Part shown: positions 25,011 through 33,181 of the stretch, one piece after another
How positions within the stretch are numbered: the stretch's first letter is position 1
Layout: each line of letters starts with the position of its first letter
Assembly (NCBI RefSeq): GCF_900626285.1
Contig: NZ_LR131147.1
Location: 1,010,609 to 1,074,608 of the forward strand
Direction: 5' to 3'
DNA from: Intestinimonas massiliensis (ex Afouda et al. 2020)
GTDB taxonomy: Bacteria; Bacillota; Clostridia; Oscillospirales; Oscillospiraceae
Length of the DNA stretch: 64,000 nucleotides
The notes under the pieces: model-generated
Databases searched by the model: none
Seen by the model: only the letters and a program-made list of their open reading frames with translations
Told to the model about the DNA's origin: nothing
Made by a program: the position numbers and the translations under genes

Positions 25011-25571
25011 ATGACAGACGATGAAAAAATCATTGAACTGTTTTTTGCGCGTGACCAACAGGGTATACAGGAATTGGACTCAAAATATGGAAAAGCCTGT
25101 CACAGTTTTTCGTATCACATTGTGAATGACAGGAATGATGCCGAGGAATGTGTGAACGAGGCCTATTTCGGTGCATGGAACGCCATTCCTCCGGCAAACC
25201 CCGACCCGCTGCTATCCTATCTTTTGAAAATCGTCCGGAACATTTCCCTCAAACTGTATTGGAGAAAGGAAGCAGCTAAACGAAGCGGTCACTACAAAAT
25301 TGCTTTAGAGGAAATCGAGGGCTATATCGCAGACCCAAAAACCGTGGAAGATGAAATCGAAGCCAAAGAGTTAGCCCGTATCATCGAAGAGTTTTTGGAC
25401 ACGCTGACCGTCCAAAACCGCGTGATCTTCATGCGCCGCTATTGGTTTGCCGACAGCTACAAGGACATAGCCGAGTTTGTAGGGCTGACCGAGAAAAATA
25501 TCTCCGTTCGGCTGACCCGTATCCGCGAGAAGATGAAGAAATACTTGATAGAACGGGAGGTGTTTGTATGA
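25011..25571 (+). CDS. ECF-type sigma-70 family RNA polymerase sigma factor
   Basis: A 186-residue sigma factor. Region 2 includes DRNDAEECVNEAYFGAWNAIPP and PLLSYLLKIVRNISLKLYWR; region 4 includes VIFMRRYWFADSYKDIAEFVGLTEKNISVRLTRIREKMKKYL with its HTH. It starts with ATG after AAAGGAGG. The stop overlaps the next gene, a single-pass membrane protein, giving the usual sigma/anti-sigma pair. A second pair of the same type lies at 32624-34170. The targets are unknown. Confidence 0.93.
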   Translation: MTDDEKIIELFFARDQQGIQELDSKYGKACHSFSYHIVNDRNDAEECVNEAYFGAWNAIPPANPDPLLSYLLKIVRNISLKLYWRKEAAKRSGHYKIALEEIEGYIADPKTVEDEIEAKELARIIEEFLDTLTVQNRVIFMRRYWFADSYKDIAEFVGLTEKNISVRLTRIREKMKKYLIEREVFV

Positions 25572-26116
25572 ACGCAAAGACGTTTTCCGACGCCATGAGC
25601 GAACTTGATACGAAATATGTTGATGAAGCTCTTTTTTATGATAAATCACAAATATCGAAGGTAAGGCCTCGAAAGTTGGGCATCCTGATTGCTGCCGTCA
25701 TAGCTTTATTAGCTCTTTGCGGTTTTGTAGTGTGTGAACTCGGATTATCTGACCTGTGGATCCAGAAGCCATCTACTGATCCAGTCCAAACTGTTCAAAG
25801 TGCGATTGAAGGACAAGCCGATAAGGAATATACAATTTGTGTGCGCGTGGATGAAATTAAAGTGGACGAAAGCGAAACAGAGCGTGTGATCGAAAGGTAC
25901 TCCGGCAGCGACCTTGCAGAAGCAAGAGGATGGACAGACGAATATCTCGCAGAGCATTTTGTCGTGGTATGGGCGAAATACTATGTAGAGTACGACCACA
26001 CAAAGACATTTTTGGATGACGGTTATACAGAACAGTATTTTTACCTAACCCAAGATACAAAATCTGGTGAATGGACAATTTCTGATAATACATCCCCTAA
26101 TATAAAGACAGAATAG
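25568..26116 (+). CDS. Membrane protein, likely anti-sigma factor
   Basis: A 182-residue protein. A 35-residue cytoplasmic N-terminus (SDAMSELDTKYVDEALFY) is followed by one membrane helix (about 38-58, LGILIAAVIALLALCGFVVC) and an extracytoplasmic domain of about 120 residues rich in acidic residues. The ELDTKYVDEAL motif is also present in the partner of the second sigma factor (EINPRYVDEAL), which suggests it is the sigma-binding element. The start overlaps the sigma gene by four bases. The anti-sigma role is inferred from context. Confidence 0.8.
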   Translation: MNAKTFSDAMSELDTKYVDEALFYDKSQISKVRPRKLGILIAAVIALLALCGFVVCELGLSDLWIQKPSTDPVQTVQSAIEGQADKEYTICVRVDEIKVDESETERVIERYSGSDLAEARGWTDEYLAEHFVVVWAKYYVEYDHTKTFLDDGYTEQYFYLTQDTKSGEWTISDNTSPNIKTE

Positions 26117-26155
26117 ACTTCCGGTTTGTAGGGTAGACATCCACTTCTTTTGTCC

Positions 26156-26293
26156 ATGAGAAGAAAGGTGTTGCAGCAAGAGCTGTCCCAAGAGGAACGC
26201 CGGACGCGCAGCCACCAGCTGACTGTCCGGGATGCGGCCTTTGAAGGTGTCGTGTTGTTTACATGGTTATCTTGTGACCCTCTCAAATCCTGA
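26156..26293 (+). pseudogene. Possible remnant of a 5-formyltetrahydrofolate cyclo-ligase gene
   Basis: A 45-codon open stretch, RRKVLQQELSQEERRTRS followed by AAFEGVVLFTWLSCDPL, resembles the N-terminus of YgfA/5-FCL proteins (LSxEER, then a hydrophobic strand). It stops long before the ATP- and substrate-binding parts (normal length about 180-190 residues). No ribosome site is clear. The similarity is short, so this is tentative. The rest of the 26117-26431 stretch shows no gene. Confidence 0.3.
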
Positions 26294-26431
26294 GCTGCAG
26301 AAAACAAAAGACGTGCACTCCCGAAAAAGGGGTGCCCGTCAAGTGGTCAAACGGAAAACCTGACTGTGGTATTTATGTGGTCAATTTTTGAGGCCACTTT
26401 TTTAACCCAAAATTTCGTAACAAAAAACAAG

Positions 26432-26469
26432 AAAAATCCGCTATTTTCTCACGAAAATAGCGGATTTTT
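26432..26469 (-). terminator. Terminator of tRNA-Pro
   Basis: A 17-base perfect stem (AAAAATCCGCTATTTTC and its complement) with a four-base loop, read on the reverse strand directly after the CCA end of the tRNA and ending in T's. Confidence 0.85.
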
Positions 26470-26545
26470 GGTCCGAGTGGCGGGATTTGAACCCACGGCC
26501 TCTTGGACCCGAACCAAGCGCGATACCAAGCTTCGCCACACCCGG
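26469..26545 (-). tRNA. tRNA-Pro (CGG)
   Basis: A reverse-strand cloverleaf with acceptor stem CCGGGTG / CACTCGG, discriminator A and an encoded CCA. The anticodon stem is CTTGG / CCAAG with loop TTCGGGT, anticodon CGG. The T arm is GTGGG-TTCAAAT-CCCGC. All arms pair. Confidence 0.93.
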
Positions 26546-26651
26546 ATGAACTTTTCTGCCTCTTCCTGCCCCGCTTTTCCAGTCAGGTGCAGAATCAGCA
26601 CGTATTATTATACTGATGCCCCTTCCTTTTGTCAAGGGGAGAAATGGGCGG

Positions 26652-27539
26652 CTATCCGCCCATTTCCAACCCCGCCACCACCTCCCGCACACAGGTCAGG
26701 AAGTGGGCGGTGAGCGGCGAGGGTGCCTTCCCGCTCCGGGTCGCTAAACCGATATCCCGGAACCGGGGATGCTCCAGAGGAATGGCGGAAAAGCGGCGGT
26801 TGCTATTTCGCAGCACCAGCTCCGGCATGATACTCACGCCCAGCCCCTGCTCCACCATGGACAAAATGGCAAAATCATCATTCACGTTGTACTGCAGATT
26901 GGGTCGGATCCCCTCCTCCTGGAAAATGCGGCTGATCTCCACATCCCGCTCCTCCAGAATACGGATATAGGGGTCCTGAGCAAAGCGCTCCACAGGGTAG
27001 CTGTCAGCATTCGCCAGAGGATGGTCGGGAGGCAGCACCGCCAGCAGTCTATCCCGCCGCAGCGGAATGGTATCCAGCCCCTCCCCCGCCGGAAGCCGCA
27101 GGAAGCCGCAGTCCACCTGCCCCCGGCGCACCAGGTCCTCCACCTCCGCAAACTCCCAGCTGCTGACCAGCTCGAAATGGATGCCGGGATAGCGGTCCAG
27201 AAAGGCCTTCATAATGGCTGGCAGCCAGTGGATGGACACGCTGGTGAAGGTCCCAACCCGCAGGGTACCACGGGTCATGCCGTGGAGCTCCGCCACCTGC
27301 TCCTCCAGCTCCTTGGCTGCATTGCACACCGCCTGGATGTATGGCAGCAGCGCTTCCCCGTTGGAGCTGAGAGTCACCCCGCTCCGGCTGCGGGTCAGCA
27401 GCTCCATATCCCACTCCCGCTCCAGCTCCGCGATGGTCCGGCTCACCGCCGACTGGGTATAACCCATGGCCTCCGCCGCCCGGGTGATCCCTCCCAGCTC
27501 CACCGTTTTCAGCAATGCTTGATACTTTGTCAGATTCAT
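26652..27539 (-). CDS. LysR-family transcriptional regulator
   Basis: A 295-residue LysR regulator. The N-terminal winged HTH is MNLTKYQALLKTVELGGITRAAEAMGYTQSAVSRTIAELE in shorter words: it has the TKYQALLKTVE start, AAEAMGYTQSAVSR recognition helix and a linker helix. The effector-binding domain (about 90-290) has the usual LRVGTFTSV opening and GLGVSIMPELVL near the end. ATG 27539 follows AAAGGA; upstream in-frame codons lack a site. It faces away from a 47-codon gene whose promoter lies in the shared gap, a classic LysR divergent layout. The effector is unknown. Confidence 0.92.
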   Translation of the reverse strand: MNLTKYQALLKTVELGGITRAAEAMGYTQSAVSRTIAELEREWDMELLTRSRSGVTLSSNGEALLPYIQAVCNAAKELEEQVAELHGMTRGTLRVGTFTSVSIHWLPAIMKAFLDRYPGIHFELVSSWEFAEVEDLVRRGQVDCGFLRLPAGEGLDTIPLRRDRLLAVLPPDHPLANADSYPVERFAQDPYIRILEERDVEISRIFQEEGIRPNLQYNVNDDFAILSMVEQGLGVSIMPELVLRNSNRRFSAIPLEHPRFRDIGLATRSGKAPSPLTAHFLTCVREVVAGLEMGG

Positions 27540-27582
27540 AGTATCATTCCTTTTCATCATGTAAATCATGAAAAAGATTCGT

Positions 27583-27611
27583 TTGCTTCATATCGCTTTC
27601 TATTGTATACT
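27583..27611 (+). promoter_or_regulatory. Sigma-A promoter for the 47-codon gene
   Basis: TTGCTT, 17 bases, TATACT, ending 47 bases before the ATG of the small gene and lying within the divergent LysR intergenic region. Confidence 0.6.
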
Positions 27612-27658
27612 ATAGCCAGAAGGAAAGCAAGAGCGCCGGAAAGAAAGGAGCGATCGTC

Positions 27659-27802
27659 ATGAAGAAGAACATCACCATGGAGACCAGCCGGAGAATTGCC
27701 GGATATGAGCTGCTGCGGAAGGGAATTCCCGCCGGGCTGGTGAAGGAGTACTGGGTCGGAAGTCCCTGGCGAGCGCTCCGGGACTGTGTCCGGGGCGTGT
27801 AA
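27659..27802 (+). CDS. Small 47-residue protein divergent from LysR regulator
   Basis: The peptide starts MKKNITMETSRRIAGYELL and contains KGIPAGLVKEYWVGSPWRAL. A full AAAGGAG lies nine bases before the ATG and a good sigma-A promoter lies upstream, so I regard it as a real gene. There is no signal peptide and no recognised domain. Being divergent from a LysR gene, it may be regulated by that protein. Function unknown. Confidence 0.6.
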   Translation: MKKNITMETSRRIAGYELLRKGIPAGLVKEYWVGSPWRALRDCVRGV

Positions 27803-27838
27803 CAGCAACCTGCCTCACGGGTTGGGGAGAGCATAACG

Positions 27839-27872
27839 AAGGGGGGTACCGCCGTCAGGCGGTACCCCCCTT
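27839..27872. terminator. Terminator between the small gene and purA
   Basis: A 15-base perfect stem (GGGGGGTACCGCC core) with a GTCA loop, 36 bases after the small gene's stop and just after the purA stop. It can serve both converging transcripts. Confidence 0.8.
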
Positions 27873-27890
27873 CCAATCTGTTCAGATCAA

Positions 27891-29168
27891 TTACTTGCGG
27901 TAGCAGATCTCGTGGCGCTTAGGACCAGTAGAGACAATGGTGATGGGCGCCTCGATCTCCTTCTCGATGAAGTCCACGTAGTCCCGGGCCGCCTGGGGCA
28001 GGGCGTTGTAATCGGTAATACCCCGGATGTCGCACTTCCAGCCCGGCAGGGTCTGATACACCGGCTTGGCACGGTCCAGCAGGGCGGGCACAGGGAAGTC
28101 GCGGGTCACCTGGCCGTCGATCTCATAGCCGGTGCACACCTTGATCTCATCCAGATAGCCCAGGCAGTCGATGGCGGTGAGGGCCACCTGGGTGGTACCC
28201 TGCACCATGCAGCCGTAGCGGGTAGCCACCGCATCGAACCAGCCCACGCGGCGGGGACGGCCGGTAGTGGCGCCGTACTCGCCGGCGTCGCCGCCGCGAT
28301 GACGCAGTTCCTCCGCCTCATCGCCGAAGAGCTCGCTGACAAAGGCACCGGCGCCCACGGCGGACGAATAGGCCTTGGTCACGGTCACGATATCGCTGAT
28401 GGACGTGGGAGGCACACCGCCGCCCACGGTACCGAAGCCGGCCAGGGTATGGGAAGAGGTGGTCATGGGGCAGATGCCCAGGTTGGGATCCTTCATGGAG
28501 CCCAGCTGGCCCTCCAGCAGCACCTGCTTGCCGGACTTCAGGGCCCGGTGGACAAACGTCACGCCATCCCCCACATAGGGCTCCAGGATCTTGCGGTAGC
28601 CCATCAGCTCTTCAAAGAGGGCATCAGGATCCAGCAGAGGCTTGTGATAGAGGTGCTCCAGCAGCACATTCTTCAGCTCACAGATGTGGGCCAGCTGGCC
28701 CTTGAGCCGGTCCTCATGCCACAGATCGGCCACCTGAATGCCGATCTTGGAGTATTTATCGGAATAGAAGGGGGCAATGCCGGACTTGGTGGAGCCATAG
28801 GCCGCGCCGGCCAGCCGCTCCTCCTCATAGGAATCCAGCAGCACATGATAGCTCATCAGCAGCTGAGCCCGCTGATCTACAATGATGTGGGGCGCAGGAA
28901 CCCCGCCGTCCTCCAGATGCTTCAGCTCCGCGGCAAACTTGTTCACATCCAGAGCCACGCCATTGCCGATGATATTGGTGATATGGGGGTAGAACACACC
29001 GGAGGGGAGCTGATGCAGAGCAAACTTCCCGTAATCACAGATGATGGTGTGCCCGGCATTGGCACCGCCCTGAAAACGGATGACCACATCAGACTGCTCG
29101 GCCAGCAGATCGGTGATCTTGCCCTTGCCCTCATCGCCCCAGTTTGCGCCGACGATTGCCTTTACCAT
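27891..29168 (-). CDS. purA: Adenylosuccinate synthetase
   Basis: A 425-residue cytoplasmic GTPase-fold enzyme that joins IMP and aspartate to form adenylosuccinate in AMP synthesis. The N-terminal GANWGDEGKGKITDLLA is the signature P-loop with the catalytic aspartate; NAGHTI and GAYGSTKSGIAPFYSDK-like segments and the C-terminal STGPKRHE guanine loop are in place, in full length. ATG 29168 has AGGAGGAAA just upstream; the longer reading to 29288 is leader. A sigma-A promoter at 29260-29288 gives an 87-base leader. Confidence 0.96.
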   Translation of the reverse strand: MVKAIVGANWGDEGKGKITDLLAEQSDVVIRFQGGANAGHTIICDYGKFALHQLPSGVFYPHITNIIGNGVALDVNKFAAELKHLEDGGVPAPHIIVDQRAQLLMSYHVLLDSYEEERLAGAAYGSTKSGIAPFYSDKYSKIGIQVADLWHEDRLKGQLAHICELKNVLLEHLYHKPLLDPDALFEELMGYRKILEPYVGDGVTFVHRALKSGKQVLLEGQLGSMKDPNLGICPMTTSSHTLAGFGTVGGGVPPTSISDIVTVTKAYSSAVGAGAFVSELFGDEAEELRHRGGDAGEYGATTGRPRRVGWFDAVATRYGCMVQGTTQVALTAIDCLGYLDEIKVCTGYEIDGQVTRDFPVPALLDRAKPVYQTLPGWKCDIRGITDYNALPQAARDYVDFIEKEIEAPITIVSTGPKRHEICYRK

Positions 29169-29259
29169 ACGATTTCCTCCTGCCGCGGGGATTCGCGCAT
29201 TGGCCTTTTCCCGCCGGCAAACTGTTGAGCCGATATCATGAGCCTGCCCAACGTGGGAT

Positions 29260-29288
29260 ATTATATTCCTATTTTTTTCTTTGGACAA
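29260..29288 (-). promoter_or_regulatory. purA promoter
   Basis: On the reverse strand, TTGTCC, 17 bases, TATAAT. It lies about 92 bases upstream of the purA start. Confidence 0.65.
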
Positions 29289-29306
29289 GGTGGCAGCCGC
29301 AAAAAA

Positions 29307-29747
29307 TTATATGAATTTCTCTCTTTTCTTCCGTTCTTTTTTCCCTGTGCGTTTTGGCGGAAGCACCGGCATGCCCCCCGGCAGCTGCCACTTCTCCTCC
29401 CGGCTCAGAACGCAGCGCCGCCCTTCCGCCTGCTCCGCCGCCTCCCACCGCACCCGGAGCACCCCCTCTTCCCTGGACACCTCCGCCGTCAGGCCGGCGC
29501 TCCACGGTTCGAAGGGCCGGGACCTGCTCCGGGCCGTCTGGGCCGCAGCGCAGGCACGCTGGTAAAGGAGCCCCTCCCACCGTTCCCGCCACATCCGCTC
29601 CAGACGCCGGTAGTAGCGCTCCACCCGCCGGGGCGCGGTCACGGGCAGCGTCAGCTTCGGCACCGAAAAGGACAGCACCGGCTCTCCCTCCCACAACAAG
29701 GTCCGGATACCTGAAGCCACAGGTCCCTCCTTCTTTATTTTTTCCAT
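29307..29747 (-). CDS. Conserved hypothetical protein (DUF3298/RsiV-like start)
   Basis: A 146-residue protein, soluble and very basic (many Arg/Lys, ending KRTGKKERKKREKF). The segment VLSFSVPKLTLPVTAPRRVERYYRRLERMW resembles the first strands of the domain found in RsiV/DUF3298 proteins, but without a signal peptide or membrane helix. Function unknown. It starts ATG 29747 after GGGGGAGAGTG. The long shadow reading on the other strand is rejected. Confidence 0.6.
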   Translation of the reverse strand: MEKIKKEGPVASGIRTLLWEGEPVLSFSVPKLTLPVTAPRRVERYYRRLERMWRERWEGLLYQRACAAAQTARSRSRPFEPWSAGLTAEVSREEGVLRVRWEAAEQAEGRRCVLSREEKWQLPGGMPVLPPKRTGKKERKKREKFI

Positions 29748-29820
29748 TACACTCTCCCCCTTATATGGAATAATTTTCTATTTAGTTTATGCATTTTTTC
29801 TAAAAGCGGTGAAAAAATGG

Positions 29821-29849
29821 TTTACTTCCATACTTCACTTTGGTAAAAT
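29821..29849 (+). promoter_or_regulatory. Promoter of the yerC-methyltransferase-hslO unit
   Basis: TTTACT, 17 bases, TAAAAT, about 45 bases before the yerC start. Confidence 0.55.
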
Positions 29850-29894
29850 ATAAGACGATCATATCGCAATTTTAAGTGGGAGGTCTGACGGCCT

Positions 29895-30203
29895 ATGACA
29901 AAAAATGAAAAGCGTGAACACGGCGATCTGCTCTATCAGGCGATCCTTACTCTAAAGGATCTGGACGAGTGCAAGAAGTTCTTCTCCGACCTGTGCACCG
30001 TGGCGGAGCTGCGGGCCATGGAGCAGCGGTTCGAAGTGGCCATGCTCTTATCCGACGGCATGATCTACAATGATATTTTAGAACGCACCGGCGCCTCCAG
30101 CGCCACCATCAGCCGGGTCAACCGCTCCCTGCAGTACGGAGCAGACGGTTATCAGGCTGTCCTGCCCCGGATCAAGGAGATGCAGGGCGACGATGGCGTA
30201 TGA
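29895..30203 (+). CDS. yerC: TrpR-like protein YerC/YecD
   Basis: A 102-residue helical DNA-binding protein of the TrpR superfamily. LYQAILTLKDLDECKKFFSDLC is typical of the YerC/YecD family; the HTH is MIYNDILERTGASSATISRVNRSL, near the C-terminus. Members are found across Firmicutes and are thought to be transcription regulators of unknown ligand. GGGAGG precedes the ATG by nine bases. It overlaps the methyltransferase gene by 11 bases. Confidence 0.92.
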   Translation: MTKNEKREHGDLLYQAILTLKDLDECKKFFSDLCTVAELRAMEQRFEVAMLLSDGMIYNDILERTGASSATISRVNRSLQYGADGYQAVLPRIKEMQGDDGV

Positions 30204-30939
30204 GTATTTAGCCCAGTGCTATGACCAATTTACAGAGGATGTGGACTACAGCCGGTGGGCGGACTATGTGGAAAAGCACTTCGCCCGCAGCAAGCTGCCC
30301 ATCCGCACGGTGCTGGATCTGGCCTGCGGCACCGGGAGCCTGACCAGGCTTCTGGCCCAGCGGGGCTATGAGATGATCGGCGCCGACCTCTCAGAGGAGA
30401 TGCTGGCCCAGGCGGCGGAAAAATGCCGGGGCGTGGGGGATCCGGAGCCCATCTTTCTCCATCAGGCGATGGAGGAGCTGGACCTCTACGGCACCATCGA
30501 CGCCTGCGTCTGCTGTCTGGACAGCGTCAACTATGTCACCCGGTCCGGGAAACTGGCCCGGGCGTTTCAGCGTGTGCACACCTTTTTGATGCCCGGCGGC
30601 CTGTTCCTGTTCGACATCAATACCCCGGACAAGCTGCGGGGCCTGGACGGGCAGATGTTCCTGGATGAGAATGAAAACGCCTACTGCGTCTGGCGGGCGG
30701 ATTACTCCCCCCGGCGGCGGGTGTGTACCTACGGCATGGACATCTTCCAGCGGACCGAGGGCAACCTGTGGCAGCGCTGGGAGGAAGTCCACGAGGAATT
30801 TGCCTACGAGCCGGAGGAACTGGAGGACCTGCTGCGGCAGGCCGGTTTCCGGCAGATCAAGCAATACGGCGAACTGCGTATGCGTGCTCCCCGGCAGGGG
30901 GAAGGCCGCATCTTCTTCGCCGCACGAAAGGATACCTAA
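30193..30939 (+). CDS. Class I SAM-dependent methyltransferase
   Basis: A 248-residue methyltransferase. It has the start YEYLAQCYDQFTEDVDYSRW, motif I VLDLACGTGSLTRLLA at about 41-56, an acidic end of strand 2 (MIGADLSEEML), and a post-I region with CVCCLDSVNYV. This matches the YqeM/UbiE-like group found beside YerC and the late genes in Firmicutes; the substrate is unknown. It starts inside yerC (30193), so it is coupled, and hslO follows five bases after its stop. Confidence 0.88.
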   Translation: MAYEYLAQCYDQFTEDVDYSRWADYVEKHFARSKLPIRTVLDLACGTGSLTRLLAQRGYEMIGADLSEEMLAQAAEKCRGVGDPEPIFLHQAMEELDLYGTIDACVCCLDSVNYVTRSGKLARAFQRVHTFLMPGGLFLFDINTPDKLRGLDGQMFLDENENAYCVWRADYSPRRRVCTYGMDIFQRTEGNLWQRWEEVHEEFAYEPEELEDLLRQAGFRQIKQYGELRMRAPRQGEGRIFFAARKDT

Positions 30940-30944
30940 GCATT

Positions 30945-31832
30945 ATGACAGATACAATCATTCGCGCACTGACCAAAAACGCGCCGGTAAAGGCCTCCGT
31001 CATCTCCGCCCGCGGTATGGTGGAGCGGGCCCGGCAGATCCACAAGACCCTGCCGGTAGCCACCGCCGCCCTGGGCCGCAGCCTGATGGCAGTTTCCATG
31101 ATGGGCAACCAGCTGAAGGAGGAGAATGGCTCCGTGACCCTCCGCATCAAAGGCGGCGGACCTCTTGGCTCCATCACGGTGGTGTCCGACAGCAAGGGCA
31201 ACGCCCGGGGCTATGTGACCAACCCCCTGGTTGATCTGCCCCTGAAGGGGCCGGCCAAGCTGGACGTGGGGGCCGCTGTGGGCCGGGACGGCTCCCTGAC
31301 GGTCATCAAGGATCTGTGCATGAAGGAGCCCTATGTGGGCACCGTTCCCCTGGTTTCCGGCGAGATCGCCGAGGACATCACCTCCTATTTCGCCGAGAGC
31401 GAGCAGATTCCCACGGCCTGCGCCCTGGGGGTGCTGGTGGATGTGGACCAGAGCGTTCTCTGTGCCGGCGGCTACCTGATCCAGCTGCTGCCCGGGGCGG
31501 ATGACAAGGTGATCACCGCCGTGGAAAACGGCATCCAGCGGGTGGGGCCGGTGACCGAGGCCATGCGGAACGGCGCCGACGCCCGGACCCTGCTGGAGCA
31601 GGTGCTCTCCGATTTCGAGCTGGAGATCCTGTCGGAGGAGCCGGTGGAGTACCGCTGTTACTGCTCCCGGGACCGGGTCAGCCGGGCTCTCATCAGCATG
31701 GGCCGCCAGGAACTGGAGGACCTGATCCGGGAACAGGGCAAGGCGGAGCTGACCTGCCAGTTCTGCGACAAGGTCTATACCTATTCCAAGGAGGATCTGG
31801 AGGCCCTTCTGGCCTCCCTCGACGCTCAGTAA
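30945..31832 (+). CDS. hslO: Redox-regulated chaperone Hsp33
   Basis: A 295-residue protein matching Hsp33. The N-terminal domain holds RALTKNAPVKASVISARGMV and the GGGPLGSITVVSD loop; the C-terminal redox switch has CYC (in YRCYCSRDR) and CxxC (in TCQFC), four cysteines that bind zinc when reduced and form disulfides on oxidative stress, activating the holdase. ATG 30945 is used; longer readings begin inside the methyltransferase gene. It is the last gene of its unit, followed by a strong terminator. Confidence 0.95.
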   Translation: MTDTIIRALTKNAPVKASVISARGMVERARQIHKTLPVATAALGRSLMAVSMMGNQLKEENGSVTLRIKGGGPLGSITVVSDSKGNARGYVTNPLVDLPLKGPAKLDVGAAVGRDGSLTVIKDLCMKEPYVGTVPLVSGEIAEDITSYFAESEQIPTACALGVLVDVDQSVLCAGGYLIQLLPGADDKVITAVENGIQRVGPVTEAMRNGADARTLLEQVLSDFELEILSEEPVEYRCYCSRDRVSRALISMGRQELEDLIREQGKAELTCQFCDKVYTYSKEDLEALLASLDAQ

Positions 31833-31838
31833 CAACAA

Positions 31839-31877
31839 CCGTGCCGTCCCCGGATTCCGTGCCTGGGGACGGCACGG
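31839..31877 (+). terminator. Terminator after hslO
   Basis: A 13-base stem (CCGTGCCGTCCCC / GGGGACGGCACGG) with a 13-base loop, starting six bases after the stop. Confidence 0.85.
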
Positions 31878-31907
31878 AAAATAATCGAAAAAAATTTGCC
31901 GAAACGG

Positions 31908-31936
31908 TTGACAACCCCGGCAGCTTCTAGTATAAT
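31908..31936 (+). promoter_or_regulatory. Consensus promoter of the tRNA cluster
   Basis: TTGACA, 17 bases, TATAAT: a perfect sigma-A promoter, 36 bases before the first tRNA, as expected for strongly expressed stable RNA. Confidence 0.9.
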
Positions 31937-31972
31937 AACCTTCGCTGCTTGACCGAAAGCAGACTTGATAAC

Positions 31973-32048
31973 GGGAGCATAGCTCAGCTGGGAGAGCGCA
32001 TGCCTTACAAGCATGATGTCACAGGTTCGAGCCCTGTTGTTCCCACCA
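31973..32048 (+). tRNA. tRNA-Val (TAC)
   Basis: Acceptor GGGAGCA / TGTTCCC with discriminator A and encoded CCA. The anticodon loop is CTTACAA. It is the first member of a five-tRNA cluster. Confidence 0.95.
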
Positions 32049-32084
32049 CTCCCTTTCTGGGAGCTCCCGTACCCCCTACCGTAT

Positions 32085-32161
<77 letters not shown>

Positions 32162-32164
32162 TTT

Positions 32165-32240
32165 GCCTCTGTAGCTCAGTTGGTAGAGCAGGGGACTGAA
32201 AATCCCCGTGTCGCTGGTTCGATTCCGGCCGGAGGCACCA
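32165..32240 (+). tRNA. tRNA-Phe (GAA)
   Basis: Acceptor stem begins GCCTCTG and ends CGGAGGC, followed by A and encoded CCA. The anticodon loop is CTGAAAA. Only three bases separate it from tRNA-Asp. Confidence 0.95.
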
Positions 32241-32241
32241 T

Positions 32242-32278
32242 CCTTCCGGCGAATATGTCCCACATATTCGCCGGAAGG
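32242..32278 (+). terminator. Long hairpin between tRNA-Phe and tRNA-Gly
   Basis: A 17-base perfect stem (CCTTCCGGCGAATATGT and its complement) with a CCC loop and a mixed T-rich tail. It may be an attenuating terminator or a processing signal inside the tRNA operon. Confidence 0.6.
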
Positions 32279-32335
32279 TTCCCTTATTTTTCTGGTATCC
32301 CGTGTGTGTGGTCCGCATAGAATGGATCACGACAT

Positions 32336-32411
32336 GCAGGTGTAGCTCATCTGGTAGAGCGCCACCTTGCCAAGGTGGAGGTAGCGAGTTCGAGCCTCGT
32401 CACCTGCTCCA
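32336..32411 (+). tRNA. tRNA-Gly (GCC)
   Basis: Acceptor GCAGGTG / CACCTGC, discriminator T, encoded CCA. The anticodon loop is TTGCCAA. Confidence 0.95.
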
Positions 32412-32443
32412 AAAATGATCACAAGACTTCTTGTGATCCATAA

Positions 32444-32517
32444 GGCGACATAGCCAAGTGGTAAGGCAGAGCTCTGCAAAAGCTCCACCCCCAGTTCGAG
32501 TCTGGGTGTCGCCTCCA
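32444..32517 (+). tRNA. tRNA-Cys (GCA)
   Basis: Acceptor GGCGACA / TGTCGCC, discriminator T, encoded CCA. The anticodon loop contains TGCAAA with anticodon GCA. It is the last tRNA of the cluster. Confidence 0.95.
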
Positions 32518-32556
32518 AAAAAGAAACACCAGCCAATAGGCTGGTGTTTCTTTTTT
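32517..32556 (+). terminator. Terminator of the tRNA cluster
   Basis: Stem GAAACACCAGCC / GGCTGGTGTTTC, extended by A's and T's, with AATA loop and a T-run, starting at the last base of tRNA-Cys. Confidence 0.92.
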
Positions 32557-32623
32557 GCGCAAAAGCTGTGACGTCTGCGTCTGAATCCGTAGTATAAGAG
32601 CGAGGAAGAAAGGAGGGCGGCAA

Positions 32624-33181
32624 ATGGAGGACCTCAAGATCATTGATTTGTTTTTCCTGCGCTCAGAGACGGCCGTTACGGAGCTGGAGAAGAAGTACGG
32701 AACAATTTGCAAAAAACTGGCGTTCCATATTTTAAACAACAAAGAGGACGCAGAAGAGTGTGTAAACGACGCCTACCTGGCCGTATGGAACAACATCCCG
32801 CCTAATCGGCCAGACCCGCTGCGGGCCTACCTCTGCCGGATCGTACGGAATCTCTCCATCAAGAAATATAAAGCGAACACTGCGGAAAAGCGCAACAGCT
32901 TTTATGACATATCATTGGAGGAGCTGGCCGAGTGCATCCCGGCCCGCGAGACGGTAGAGGACCTGTGGGATGCAAAAGAGCTGGGCAAACAGCTGGACGC
33001 CTTTCTCGGTACGCTGGATCAAAGGAGCCGCATTCTGTTCCTGCGGCGGTACTGGTTTTCTGATTCATTGGCCGAGCTGGCATCAGAATTTCACATCACG
33101 GAGCACAACGCTGCCGTCCGGCTGTCACGGATCCGGGCAAAACTGCGGAACTATTTGTCAAAGGAGGGTATTCAGAGATGA
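32624..33181 (+). CDS. ECF-type sigma-70 family sigma factor (second pair)
   Basis: A 185-residue sigma factor, clearly related to the one at 25011 (shared layout: EDAEECVNDAYLAVWNNIPP in region 2, LCRIVRNLSIKKYKA, and region 4 ILFLRRYWFSDSLAELASEF with ITEHNAAVRLSRIRAKLRNYL). AAAGGAGGGCGG precedes the ATG. Its stop overlaps the start of a membrane partner gene. The promoter targets are unknown. Confidence 0.93.
   Translation: MEDLKIIDLFFLRSETAVTELEKKYGTICKKLAFHILNNKEDAEECVNDAYLAVWNNIPPNRPDPLRAYLCRIVRNLSIKKYKANTAEKRNSFYDISLEELAECIPARETVEDLWDAKELGKQLDAFLGTLDQRSRILFLRRYWFSDSLAELASEFHITEHNAAVRLSRIRAKLRNYLSKEGIQR

Noticed and set aside
26469..26545. tRNA-Pro as the attachment site of the mobile element
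   Set aside because: It lies about 3 kb beyond the integrase remnant with chromosomal-type genes in between, and no repeat of the tRNA 3' end was seen near 15-23 kb.
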